NCBI GenBank assembly: GCA_900491605.1 | Contig: UESW01003902.1 | Coordinates: 641,840 to 705,839, forward strand | DNA from: Calamus simplicifolius | Taxonomy: Eukaryota > Streptophyta > Magnoliopsida > Arecales > Arecaceae | Direction: 5' to 3' | DNA length: 64,000 nt | In this document: one piece after another, positions 34,616-46,320 of the stretch | Layout: each line of letters begins with the position of its first letter | Numbering within the stretch: the stretch's first letter is position 1 | The notes under the pieces: generated by a model | What the model was told of the DNA's origin: nothing | What the model saw: the letters and a program-made list of their open reading frames with translations, nothing else | The model's database searches: none | Program-made: the position numbers and the translations under genes

Positions 34616-35190
34616 TAGACCAAGACAGTTTCACGGGCACAGTGTCGCGGCCCTTCCGCTTCGCATCTAGATGGTTCTTGGCTGCTCATAGTCCCGTTTG
34701 GGAAACTTTAAAAGGGTGGGGGGAGCGTGAGTCGCGAAGAGAGCGAGGGGAGAAACGCCGAGAGCTTGCCGTGGAGGAGGGCTTCTTTTCCTCGTTCCCC
34801 AAAAGCCTAATACTAGGGTTTCTCGGGAAACCGATCCCTCTACCTCCATCTCATCCACGTAAGGGGGGCGACGGCGAGCTTTTCCTATGGTTTCCAGAGA
34901 GAGATCTTTCCTGTTGCCTGCGTGTTTCGTCTTGTTCGTGTTGCCGCTCCTGAGTGATCGATCAGAGCTAAGGATACAAGGTTTTGGAGTTTGTCTTAGA
35001 CGCGGTTTCTAAAGGTTTGTTGTATACCTTTCTAAGGCTTTTTTACCCTCCATCTTGGATCGTTTCTTTGTTCTTTTTGGCCCTTGTTTATCTGTTTGGA
35101 TCAAAGTCTTTCTTTAGATGCTAGTCATTTAACTTTCGTTCTTCTTGTATCTTATCTCGCTCCAGTTCTCATATGATTAGAGTTTAACAC
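34616..35190 (+). other. Probable captured host promoter and 5' leader
   Basis: This stretch has the base composition of a plant gene start. CTTTAAAAGGG (near 34708) may be a TATA motif. It is followed by GAGAGCGAGGGGAGAAACG, CTAGGGTTTCTCGGGAAACC and a pyrimidine-rich tail with many TTG/CTT words. An open frame of 103 codons (34642-34953) has no recognisable domain. I see no coding exon after it, so it seems to be only the front of some gene carried inside the CACTA element. Confidence 0.35.
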
Positions 35191-35194
35191 ACAC

Positions 35195-35197
<3 letters not shown>

Positions 35198-35234
<37 letters not shown>
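35198..35234. repeat. (AT)n microsatellite
   Basis: A short ACACACA run passes into about 18 AT units. It separates the captured DNA from the right subterminal repeats. Confidence 0.95.
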
Positions 35235-35236
<2 letters not shown>

Positions 35237-35264
35237 AATATTCAGATTTCCTTAAACAATATTT

Positions 35265-36240
35265 TTAAAAATATTGCGACGCACAGATGTGCGTCGCAAT
35301 ATTTTTATTTCATAATTCTTTTTAATATTTTTTTTAAAAAATATTGTGACGCAATACTTGCATCGCTAAATAAAAAATTATTTTTATTAATTTACTATTT
35401 TATTGCGTCGCTATTTAATATAATTAATTTTTTAAAAAAATATTGTGACGCACAGGTTTGCATCGTAATTTTTTTATTTCATAATTATATTTTATAAAAA
35501 TTAATTTTATTTAAAATAATTGTGACGCAACTAGTGCATCGCTAAATAAAAATAATTTCTCTAATTTTCTGGCTTATTGCGTCGCTAATGCGTCGCTATT
35601 TAACATAATTAATTTTTTAAAAACATTACGACGCATAGGGTTGCGTCACAATTTTTTATTTCATAATTATATTTTATAAAATTTAATTTTATTTAAAATA
35701 ATTGCAACGTAGTTAGTGCGTCACTAAATTAAAAATAATTTTTTTAATTTTTGGTTTATTGCGTCGCTAATGCGTCGCTATTTAACATATTTAATTTTTT
35801 AAAAAATATTGCGACGCACTGAGTAGCATCGCAATATTTTTTTCTCATATTTATATTTTATAAAAATTAATTTTATTTAAATTATTTGCGACGCAATTGA
35901 TGCGTCGCTAAATTAAAAATAATTTTTCTAATTTTCTGGTTTATTGCATCGCTAATGCGTCGCTATTTAACATAATTAATTTTTTATAAAAACATTGCGA
36001 CGCACTGAGTTGCATCGTAATATTTTTTCCTATATTATATTTTATAAAAAATTAATTTAAAAATATTGCGATGCATTATTTGCATCGCTAAATAAAAAAA
36101 TTAATTTTTTTTATTTTCTAGTTTATTGAGTCGCTAATGCGTCGCTAATTGCGTCGTAATGTTTTGTTGTCACGGAGGCATCGCAAAGTGGTCGCAATTT
36201 AGCGACGCATCATTGCGTCGCTAAATTTGCATCACTATTT
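35265..36240. repeat. Right subterminal repeats of the CACTA element
   Basis: About five units of roughly 185 bases contain TATTGCGACGCA, GCGTCGCTATTTAACATAAT and TTATTGCGTCGCTAATGCGT. These match the words of the left end and the internal block. Confidence 0.88.
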
Positions 36241-36359
36241 CAATATTTTCTTGTAGTGATGCAAAGGCTAGTATCTTCATGATCCCTAGCCTACTCACAA
36301 ATGGGATAAACAAAGTTACTAAAACCCTTGCTCTTATAGGCAAATAGCCACCTGAAAGC

Positions 36360-37067
36360 ATAGTTTTCATATTCAACCCGAACATCGATCCGGCAAAGGG
36401 CTCATGTCACCGGAGCACTTGTTCAACCATCGGATCACTGGTTCAACCATCGGTTTTAATATTTTAATATAAAAATATTTATATTAATAAAAATTAATTT
36501 TAATAAAAAATTAAGGTCAATATGATAATAAACTTTAACATCTGATGCCATAAAAATTTAAATTATAATCATACAAATACATTAAACTAATAATTCAAAA
36601 GTAATATGTATAATAATTTTTAAAATTTAAATATAAAAAGATAATTCAAAAGTGATATGTATAACAATCTTTTAAAATTTAAATATAAAAAGTCAAACAC
36701 ACTTCAAATATATTACCTCAATCTCGTCTCTCTATTGCATCGCAAAGAATCAAATATATTACAGATTGCGAGAGACGAACCCCTTCCCCAAAATCATATG
36801 CTCAGATGAGGCAAGGGAGAAGAGGTCGCAACTCGAAACTCGAAAATCGAAAGGAGCAAAGGCCAAAGAATTTAAAATGACATTGACAAACCCATGACCC
36901 CATTTGGTTCAAGCTGGGTTGACCGGTTCATGAGTGAACCAAACAGGTTGACCGAATTATTTTGGGTATCTTATACATCCGGTTTTATGTTAGAATCGGA
37001 CCGGGTCAACTTTCAAGTCATGGTTCAACCAGTTCAACTGATCAGTTCGATCTAATTTGACAACTAT
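36360..37067. mobile_element. Old MULE-like MITE
   Basis: The ends ATAGTTTTCATATTC and the reverse complement of ATAGTTGTCAAATTAG form imperfect inverted repeats. Near both ends stand GGTTCAACC and GGTTGACCGG words like those in the 15871 MITE. Flanking CTGAAAG (left) and TTGAAAG (right) may be remains of a 9-bp duplication. It starts about 100 bases after the CACTA element. Confidence 0.5.
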
Positions 37068-37365
37068 ACTTGAAAGGACCAACAAGTGCAATTATCATCA
37101 AATGAGAGTAAGGTATGCAGAAAACTGCCCACCCTAGTCCTCTTTTTTTCTTTTGTTCTTCCCTCTTGATCTGATTTGACAATATCAATCATTTGGTTGC
37201 TTCTTTTCATCTATTGCTGAATATGCTATAGGACTCTTGACTAGGAGCCTTCAATAGTTGAGTCATGTGCCAAGAGTTTTGGACGTTGGAGTAATGTGAC
37301 AAGGCTTTTTAACAGTTGAATCTTGTATCAAGATTCTTCAATTAATAGTTGAATGGTATAGTAGG

Positions 37366-37762
37366 CAAAGTTGTTAATTTCGTTTTGTTTCGATCGAAAC
37401 GTTTCATTTCGATGGTTTGTTCGAAAAGATGAGCCTTACGTTTCGCTTCGGAAGATTTTTCGACCATTTCGGTGCATTTCGGCGTGTTTCAGCCGTTTTG
37501 GTATGTTTCGACCGTTTCAGCAAAATATGTTTCGGAAATCAATTTATGAATTATTAAACCTTTCAGAACCATATATATATAATATCAAAAAAATCCTAGT
37601 TACCCTACCCTCATGGCTGCATCTCTTAAAAACTCAAACTTTTTATTTTTATATTGTTATTATTAATTATGAAGAATATAAATTATGAACATAAGCTAAA
37701 CCGAAATATTTTGTTTCATAAGCTAAACCGAAATATAATTCAAAACGAAATTGACAACTTTG
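37366..37762. mobile_element. hAT-type MITE with perfect 8-bp duplication
   Basis: The left end CAAAGTTGTTAATTTCGTTT and the reverse-complemented right end CAAAGTTGTCAATTTCGTTT differ by one base. ATAGTAGG stands on both sides (37358-37365 and 37763-37770). An 8-bp duplication is typical of hAT elements. The interior is rich in TTTCG words and has no transposase. Confidence 0.9.
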
Positions 37763-37770
37763 ATAGTAGG

Positions 37771-40514
37771 CCCTTCAACTGTTTGAGTAATATTCCAAAT
37801 TCTTCAATAGTTGAATAATACGCAATAGTTGAATAATACGCAATGACTCTTTATATAATAGTTAAATAATACATCAGTACTTTTCAATAGTAAACTAATG
37901 TGTTTGAACTTCTTAATTGTAGAAGAATACATCGAGACTTCAATAGTTGACTAAAACTTTAGGTCTCTTTAACATTTGTTGAGAGCTTAAGCCTATTTAT
38001 TGATAATTACACCTATTGATTAGTCTTGAATGTTGAATCAAACCCAATTATTAGTAATTAAGCCTATTAATCGAGCTTAAATGCTGGGATTAACTTAATT
38101 AGTACCAACCAGGCTTATTGACTAACCTAATTTGGAGTAATTGTACATACTGATTAAGTTTGGATTTGGTCCAATTTATGATGATTTAAGCTCAATTGAT
38201 TTTGGATATTGACAATCAGGCCTAGTGGTTAACCTAAAAGATTAAACATTAGGACTTAATTAATGAATTTGACTAGATTTGTAATAATTGAGCATAAATT
38301 AATGCTCTAACTAATAAGGGTCAAGTTTGAAAACCGAATCAGTGTGCTAATATCAACCTGATTTCCGGCCAAATTATTGATATTTATTTAAACAACCGAA
38401 CCATGGTTTAGCTTGAATTATGAAAATTAAATGCAAGGTCTAGGCTATGACCTCAACTATTCTTTCTATTGAACTCCAATTGATGTAATTGGCCCCTAAT
38501 TGATCTTCAATTGTGCCCATGAGGATGTAGGTCTTCGAATTAGACCTATAAAATTATGGGCCAGTCTCTAAGTCAATTCATTTTGGCAGCTATCTTAAAA
38601 TGGCATGCTCTTCATTATGTTTCTTATTTATATTTTAAGATGATGACTAAAATCATCTTAAACACCACGTTTATTATTGAGTGCTAAGGAGTTTAGAGTT
38701 AATAGGTTTTCTCAATTGAAATAAATTTTGTATTATAAGATATTATGTATAACCTTTGGTAGTTTAGAGATAGTGAAATTTTAGTTGTTCTTAACTTTAT
38801 TTATACAATTATTAATGTTAAAAATTTTCTAGGTGTTCTCATTTCTACCATTATTTTTTTTAATGAAAGATCTATTTTAAAAATTAAGCACTTTTGGTAT
38901 GCCTTACGTGTCTTATGGGGCTAAATCATGTGTGATGGGTGGCCCTTATTTTTTGCACCTGACTTCAACAAAGGTGTTGGACATGACATCTTTTGTTTCA
39001 TCTAATATCGAATTGGACCTCAAAGGTTGGGTATAGGTTGGGTATATAGGCCACCTCATTCCCACCATGGGTACGTACGTGGCTCTACAACTAGGAGCTA
39101 AAGATAAATCCTAGATAATTTATGAACTTTCATGCCCTATTCATCTTACAATAAGTTGCTCCAACAGTGCTTACATGTAATAACTTTACCAATTTGTCCC
39201 TCAAAAACAAATGCTTGCAACCAAAAATAGCAGCAGCAGCAGCAATAACAACATTAAATCGAACCTAGGGCTTCAATTTATGTTGGTAGGCTTAAAAACA
39301 AATAGGGCTAGACATGCTTGGTCCCAACCAATTCTAGGTATAGTTTCACTTTCAAATCCTGGCCCAACTCTAACCCATTGGCTAAATGGGTTGGATTGAG
39401 TCACCTAATAGGCCATTGGGTTAGGTTAGGGTAAAGCATGGCCCAAACCCAACTCAAACCCAATTCGACGTATTTTGATTTAGGTTGGAATTAGATTTGA
39501 TTGGGTTTACTGTTCAAGCCCAACATTTAGTTCTCTTTTTTATACCTATCAACAATTGATGATCATATAAACAATCACTAAAAAGAAAATTAAATCAAAA
39601 TTAAAGGTGCACCAATTAAACATGAATCTTTGCTTAAAAAAATTAAATTTGATCCCACAAAATGATTATTTTCAACCAATAAGTTATAAATAATATTTTT
39701 AAAGAATAATTGATGTACTTGAGAATATTGTAAATAATATTTTAGAGAAATAATTCTCTAAAAAAAAGAATAAGTCAAAACAAACAATAAATACTTAAAT
39801 CTAATTAAGTGATTGAGGAGGTAAGAGGAGGTATAATTGCTTGATGAAAGGGAGAGATGAGTTTAGGTGAGATTCATACAGTACCTTGAGAAATGTGTTT
39901 AGGAATAATAAAGTTTTTTTTTTTTTTTAATATAATCAGGCAATCAGATCAAGCCAAGTCATTTAGGTCAAGATGCATATCTATTTTTGTTGGTCGAAAA
40001 TGACTTAGTAGATTTTTTTGGCCAAAGTCAAGTAAAAACTATAAACCTAGATCAATTAATGGATATTAACAACAATGGTATGGCCATCATTTTTGGATCC
40101 ATGAGAGACTTTACATCTTCAGTTGGTGCAATTGATATCTATAATAATAAAAATTTCCATGACTGAACTTTAAGAATCCTTGTTCCTATTTTTGGTATAT
40201 GTTACAAGCCCAACATGGCTCAAACTTCCTTGATCATAAATAAGACAAGCTTAAGCTAGGCAATCCTAACTTGTGACCAATGTAAAACTCCAAAACCAAT
40301 CCAACCGGACCACCACCTTGCCCAACTTAACCCAAGTTCACTTCTTTTATGCTAACTCGGCTTTCAATATCTTAAACCAAACAATAAAAAAAATAAAAAT
40401 AAAGTAACAAATCATTATTTAAAGGTAAATTCTATCATTCTCCTTCATCCTGTACGGTGGTTCTGGCGTGAGTAGCCACCAATGAATGTTGCCGGAGGGG
40501 TTGGATAGCTGAAG
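37771..40514. other. AT-rich intergenic DNA, no gene recognised
   Basis: No credible coding frame is present. An (AGC)n run of five units lies near 39228-39243. Between 39300 and 39530, and again near 40200-40330, there are many AACCCAA/TTGGGTT words (for example CCCATTGGCTAAATGGGTTG) that probably belong to old small transposons. Their ends are not clear. Confidence 0.5.
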
Positions 40515-40611
40515 CCTAAATTATTAAAAGGGGATTGGGTTACCGGTCGGGTCAAGTTTTCCACCCTTACCGCGGCGTGAGCGCGGATACAAAATCGATA
40601 GCTGAAGTCTA

Positions 40612-41218
40612 GGTAGTGTTTGATAGAAAAAATATTATTCATAAAAAAATATATGGGATAGAGTTTATTCCCTAGTTATTTCTAAAGATATTCTTTGACT
40701 ATCACATTGATCATATCAAATGCAAAAAGGTAAATCCATATAATAATTTTTTTTTACTCTTATTTGGAGGGATAACCAGCTATTCCTGCATTTTCTAGGG
40801 AATAAATTGAGGGGATAACCCATGGTTAACCATGGATTATCTCTTTGGTTAACTTTATTCCTAACTATTGGTGTTTGATATGGGGATAAGGAGGATATCC
40901 AGGGGATATCCTTCCTTATCCCCAAATGCTATAGCTAGAGGGAATAGGTCTGAAAAAAGTTTAACCAGAGGGGATAACCCATGGGTTATCCCCTGAACTT
41001 ATTCCCTAGAAAACCCAGGAACAACTAAAGTTATCCCTTGATGGCAGACTTGTAATTTTAAATAAATGCTTATTCCCTCAGCTATAAATGTTATCCTGTA
41101 CTTTTATCCAGAAATAGCTTTTGGGGTATCAAATACTACCTTATAGTTATGACTTTTGAGAATAAAAAAAAGGATATCCCTTGGATATCATCTCTTATTC
41201 CCTATTTTAAACACTATC
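40612..41218. mobile_element. Tourist-like MITE with a second MITE nested in it
   Basis: It starts GGTAGTGTTTGATAG after CTA and ends near AAACACTATC. Inside, GGTGTTTGATATGGGGATAA (about 40870) and GGTATCAAATACTACC (about 41127-41142) are the ends of a related element. Paired GGATATCC and GGGATAACCCATGG words are shared with the MITE at 41272. Confidence 0.6.
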
Positions 41219-41271
41219 TAAATTATTAAAGGGGATTGGATTACCGGATCGGATCAAGTTTTCCACTCTTA

Positions 41272-41626
41272 GGTAGTGTTTGATAGCCCAAAAGCTATTC
41301 CTGGATAAATGTACGGGATAACATTTATCCAGGGGATAGCTGAGGGAATAAGCATTTTTTTAAAATTACAAGTCTGCTATCAAGGGATAACATTAGTTGT
41401 TCCTGGTTTCCTAAGGAATAAGTTCAAGGGATAACCCATGGTTAATCATGGTTAACCATGGGTTATCCCCTCTGGTTAATTTTTTTCAGACCTATCCCTT
41501 CTAGCTATAGCATTTGGGAATAAGGAGGGATATCCAGGGGATATCCTCCCTTCTAGCTATAGCATTTGGGAATAAGGAGGGATATCCAGGGGATATCCTT
41601 CTTTATCCCCCATATCAAACACTACC
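41272..41626. mobile_element. Tourist-like (PIF/Harbinger) MITE with TTA duplication
   Basis: The ends GGTAGTGTTTGATA and TATCAAACACTACC are perfect inverted repeats of 14 bases. TTA stands on both sides (41269-41271 and 41627-41629), the usual 3-bp target of this superfamily. The length is 355 bp. A 50-base stretch with GGGATATCCAGGGGATATCC is itself duplicated at about 41500-41600. Confidence 0.88.
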
Positions 41627-42062
41627 TTAAGAAAATATCTTCTTTTATTTCCTATTTCAAACACTACCTAAATTATTAGAGTGTATTGGGTTACCGGGTC
41701 GGGTCAAGTTTTCCGCCCTTGCCCGTTACAATCCGGCGGGGGGCGTCGTCCAGAAAGAGGCGGGAAGGATCTCCTCTCCCTATTAAGCAAACGAACTCCT
41801 CGTTTCGATTGGATTCCGATGCGACCGTTGGGAACCCGACCGTTTGCCCGCGTCTCTTCTCTTCCCCTCCCTCTCTCCCTCTCTCTCCCTCCCTCCTCCC
41901 CCAAAGAAAACCTAGCCAAAAAAAAGGGCCTAATCTCTCTAAACCCTTTCAAGATTTCTCCGCCTCCCATAAAACCAATATCTAATCTTTAGCTTCGCCC
42001 CTCTCTTCCTCGTTTTCCAACCGGTGCCCGCCGATTTGGATCAGAGGAATCCAAGATACAAG

Positions 42063-44778
42063 ATGCAGTCGCCATTGATGAGGCTTACGGATCACGAGTG
42101 GTACTCCCCGACGGCGAGCCAATTCGCTGCCCCGGTACACAAAATTGAGTCTTTTCCCCTTCTATCTTTTGTTCATTCTTGAAGAATTCTTGACATATTT
42201 TTACCCTTTGCTTCCCAAGGGGGATCGATTCATACCCACAAGGAGTCTGATGAATCTTGACATCGCCCAAAGCTCGCTGTGGGAGAGGCGGCGGAAGAAA
42301 TCCCCCGATGATCGCCCGCTGATATTGACTCCGAAGGTTCTTGATCTCCTCATCTTCTTTTTGTTCTGTTACCCTTTTCGATCTCTCTTTCTCTTTAAAA
42401 TACTGTACGGTGTTCTTTATTAGCCCGGTTTCATTGGTAGGATGAGTATAATAGAAGGGTGAAAGATAATCTGGCATTGGATTCGGAAGGGAACCCGTTC
42501 AAGATGTTGGTTTTTAAGGGAAGCCCGAGAACTTGCAAGAGCGTGCTTCTCGTGGAAGAGATGATGCGAGAGGAGCGGGAGCGGTTCAGACCCATTCGGC
42601 CCTTCCGTCGTATTCCTACGGTAATCGCTGCATTGCGTTACTGCAATCCCTTCATTCAGTGTAACAAAGGGGACAGATTTCTTCTCCATCTGAGTTATTT
42701 TCTTCTACTCCTCTTTAGCATAGATAGAGGCTATTTCAGGGCATGCCGAAGCTACCAACTTGCTACTGTAGATAACATTAGGCTAAGTGCTGAATTACAA
42801 TAGCATTCTAAATAATGAAATCATGAAATCAATCCTAATTGTTGTGTGATACCCATGGTTTGTTAAGTTTCTCTAAGCAATTTAATGGAAGTTGAATATA
42901 CTTGTCAGTAACAATTTATTCATCTATTTCTTCTTTAAATGTTATGAAAATCTTTAAGGTTCATATCAATTGTATGGGATTGTATTCCAGATGAGTGGGT
43001 TATATTTATATATAGAAGAGTAGCATTTCCGGTGATTCTTACTATATATCTTTCTATCTGATGGCTGAGCAGTCTGCAGATCGGATATTGGATGGGCCTA
43101 GACTAATGGATGATTATTATTTGAACCTCATGGACTGGGGTAAGAGCAATATCCTAGCTGTCGCATTGGGGCCTTCAGTATACCTGTGGAATGCTGAGAA
43201 CGGCGAGGTGAATTTGCTTCAAAGCGTGGATGATGACGAGGACCACCCCACAAGTGTTGCATGGTCTCGAGATGGGAAAATATTGGCTGTTGGATTTGCA
43301 AGCTCCAGAATTGAGCTCTGGGATGCCGTGTCCTTGCGTCAGGTATTGAACAAAGTTATTGTAAAATTGTTTTGTTTGTTTGTGTTGCTGCCAAACTATT
43401 TGATTTGTTCTGACAAGAAATGAGATGTTTTTCAATATCAACAAAGCACAAAGAAGTATATATTCTTTGTTCTTCGGTTAGGAACTCCAGCGGTAAACCA
43501 GAAGCCGAAAATAATCTTGTTAATCATCAGAATGTTTTGACTAGAAAATAAAGCACCATTTATGGGACTTCTTATCAGTATCCCTCTATGGTTTAATGGT
43601 GGTTTACTTCCAAATATTTACTATCCTGTCATCGGAATTACCAAAATTGATGAAAACAGCTCTGATCTTAACTGTTACCTCAGGTTAGAATTTTAGAAGG
43701 ACACATGGCCAGAGTTGGAAGCCTTTCTTGGAATCAGAACATTTTGACATCAGGGAGCCGTGACACCTCTATCATCAACCATGATGGTACATTCGCTCTT
43801 GCCCTTCATTACATTGTACCTTATGTTTTTGCCATACATAAAGAAATAAAATAAGAACACAATAACATTCTTGTTCTCATGCAATCCCTTCTGCAGTGAG
43901 ATCAACTGGCGGATCAGCACCCCATTTTCAGGGGCACTCTGAAGAAGTGTGCGGTCTAAGATGGTCAGGAGGTGGGAACCTGCTGGCAAGTGGTGGCAAT
44001 GACAATCTTGTTCATGTGTGGGAATCTTCAAAAATGGGGTCTTCCAAGTACCTACACAGGTTTACTGATCACCATGCAGCTGTAAGGGCCCTCGCTTGGT
44101 GCCCGGTTCAGTCAAATGTACTGGCCTCTGGTGGTGGCACTTCTGATCGATGTATTAAGATTTGGAATACCCAGACAGGGAAGTGTACCATAAGCATTGA
44201 CACTTGTGCACAGGTAGAGCCTCTTACATCTTTTTTAGTGCCATGGAATTAGCCTATTATGATGTTTTCTTTCTTTTCCATTGTTTAGTTCTATCTTCAG
44301 AGAATAACTTATAATTAGGAACTTGTTATCATTTAATAGCAGTATCATATTCTAAAACACTTGATATTACTAAACAGGTCTGTGCGCTGGAGTGGAACAG
44401 GCATCAGAAGGAGATTTTGAGTGCCCATGGTTACAGTCAGAATCAGCTAAGCTTGTGGGCATACCCTTCTATGTCAAAGATTGTGGATTTAAGAGGTCAT
44501 ACAGCCAGAGTCCTCCATCTTGCTCAGGTTTTGGGAGCTGCAAAAACATTGAATTTTCTATAATTGATGTTTTATAATACGCACCACATGGTCATGTCAA
44601 TGTTCTTGATTGTTTCTTGTTTAAGCAGAGTCCAGATGGATCAACAGTGGTGTCAGCTGCAGCAGATGAAACGATTCGTTTCTGGAAGGTGTTTGAACCA
44701 CCTACACCTGCCTCCTCAAGATTGGGTTATGATGATGATGACAGTTTCCTGTCATTGAAAAGATGGCACATAAGATGA
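42063..44778 (+). CDS. CDC20: CDC20-type APC/C activator, WD40 protein
   Basis: Eight exons join in frame to 452 aa: 42063-42134, 42220-42336, 42441-42620, 43073-43342, 43684-43786, 43897-44213, 44378-44527 and 44629-44778, all with GT-AG introns. CDC20 carries substrates to the anaphase-promoting complex, a ubiquitin ligase, during mitosis. Visible marks are the C-box DRFIPTR (residues 26-32), a basic region, DDYYLNLMDWG at the start of the propeller, seven WD-type blades to about residue 425 (EVCGLRWSGGGNLLASGGND is highly conserved) and the C-terminal Ile-Arg tail that docks on the complex. CDC20 is favoured over the CCS52/FZR sister family because of the VSAAADETIRFWKVF and SQNQLSLWAYPSM stretches and blade spacing. 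The N-terminus (MQSPLMRLTDHEWYSPTASQ) and the C-terminal DDDDSFLSLKRWHIR are unlike the best-known plant CDC20s, so this may be a divergent paralogue. The leader is CT-rich (about 41866-41905). A cluster of MITEs lies within 400 bases upstream. Confidence 0.93.
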
Positions 44779-45289
44779 AAAAAATCTGTTCATAAAGCAA
44801 GGTAATCATGCCTTGTCTTGTTTTCCGATCTTAGTTCTAGTTACATGTCAGAAAATGATGCGTTAATTACAAATTCCATGAATGTACATTTTCCTTGTAC
44901 CTTGGGACTAGGGAGGTTTATTTCCTTCCCCTTTTGTGTTAAATATATCCTTTGATTCTGTGTTGTTCCTCATTTAGTAGACAATCGACCCAGAGTCCTT
45001 TGTGTGCTAGTAACAGATGCCAACTTGCATTTTAAAGCCACCCATTTTAATAATATTATTTTTCAAAAACATATCTGGAGTTTAATTATGAACATCTTTG
45101 AAAATAATTATTTCAGACTAACAAAATTGTTGATATTGCTTCGGCAAGTTCCTAAATATCAATTATAAAAGGTTATTTAGTTTTATCTATAGTTTTAAGT
45201 CTTAATAGGGTATGAAGTATCTTAATCATCCTATTCCATTCTTGTGCGAAAACGGATCAGGATAGGATGGAACTCTAAAACCCATCCAC

Positions 45290-45535
45290 AAAAGGAAAAA
45301 AAAAAAAAAAAAGAAAAGAAAGAAAGGAATGAAGGAAAAAAAAAAACGAAAGAAAAGAAAAAGAAAGAAGAGGAAAAAAGAAGAATGGATAAAAGGAAAG
45401 CAAGAAGGGAGACAATAAAAAGAAAAGGAAGAAAGAATGAAGAAGAAGAAAAAAAAAAAAAAAGAAGAAAAAATGGGGAAAAAGAAATAAATAATACAAA
45501 AAATAAAAATAAAAGAAAGAAAAAAGGGCTACTAG
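45290..45535. repeat. A/G-only low-complexity tract
   Basis: The plus strand is almost wholly A and G, in AAAGAAAGAGG-type words, for about 245 bases. It makes Lys/Glu/Arg open frames on one strand and Phe/Leu/Ser on the other, which I reject as genes. Confidence 0.9.
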
Positions 45536-46255
45536 ATTACTCGACAAAGATGATTGTTCAAATAGGGCTGGATGGCATGACATCTCGTTTTATAAAAAAA
45601 AATTGGGATATCTTCATCCCATAAAATTTAAAATCTTAATTATATCTTCAAAATATAAACCATAGAGATATGCATGCTTTTTTAAAGTCAAATTGTTATA
45701 TTCTATGAAAAAATCAAGATACCTTCGTCTCATAAAATTTAAAATCTTAATTATATCTTCAAAAATATAAATTGCAAAGATATGCATGTTTTTTTAAAGT
45801 CAAGTTGATATATTCATATAACCATAAACAAAGATAAATATCATCATTACGGCAACTACCCTAGTCTTGTCTTGGGCTTGAGTGTGCTTCTTCACTGAGA
45901 GAAGAGAACTATTTCCCTTCATTCAAAGAAAAACTTTTTATGTCTAAGCAAAACTCTGACCACCTGTGAACTGGTTGGTGCTGCTTGATGACACCTCTCT
46001 GCTTTGCAATCAGAAGTCCTGGGTTAAAGTCCTATGAGCGCATTTGTCCCTGGTAATCATAAAACAAGATGGTACAAAAAAAAAGGAAGAAAAAAAGAGA
46101 AAGAGAAGCTTTCTGACCCAACTTAAACATATATAGGCTGTCGAACTTGGTAAGAAACTACTGAGGATAGGTATTATAAGATGAAGCTTGGGATATTTTG
46201 AGAGGTTAATGGAGAGGCTGTTACAGGAATAAAACCCAGACATTATTTTAGATGT

Positions 46256-46320
46256 CATCACTGCAACACCTACTTTAGTCCTTTACAGTCATTACTGCAA
46301 CACCTACTTTAGTCCTTTAC
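46256..46320. repeat. Short direct duplication, about 34 bases twice
   Basis: ACTGCAACACCTACTTTAGT followed by CCTTTACAG is present twice in succession with no change in that core. It looks like a recent replication slip. Confidence 0.85.

Larger units (their letters stand above)
25141..36258 (-). mobile_element. CACTA (En/Spm) transposon, 11.1 kb, gene-capturing, probably non-autonomous
   Basis: It starts CACTACAAGAGAAAAAAATA and ends in the reverse complement of CACTACAAGAAAATATTG. It is flanked by the 3-bp duplication ATG (25138-25140 and 36259-36261). Both ends carry dense subterminal repeats of the type TTGCGACGC and GCGTCGCTAAT. On the minus strand it holds a TNP2-like gene and then a Ptta/TNPA-like gene, the usual order. 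Both have stop codons. Between 30040 and 35260 it contains a GC-rich minisatellite, a second block of subterminal-type repeats, host-gene fragments and 88-bp arrays. Its ends look intact, so it could still move if a relative supplied transposase. Confidence 0.95.
40515..41721. repeat. Three direct copies of a 50-bp sequence separated by Tourist-like MITEs
   Basis: CTAAATTATTAAAGGGGATT followed by GGNTTACCGGNTCGGNTCAAG and TTTTCC occurs at about 40515-40568, 41218-41271 and 41667-41721. Between copies lie MITEs with the end GGTAGTGTTTGATA. The last copy runs straight into the CDC20 promoter region. The arrangement suggests repeated insertion with local duplication. Confidence 0.7.

Noticed and set aside
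45244..45624. Lys/Glu-rich frame of 126 codons
   Set aside because: It is a translation of a low-complexity purine tract.
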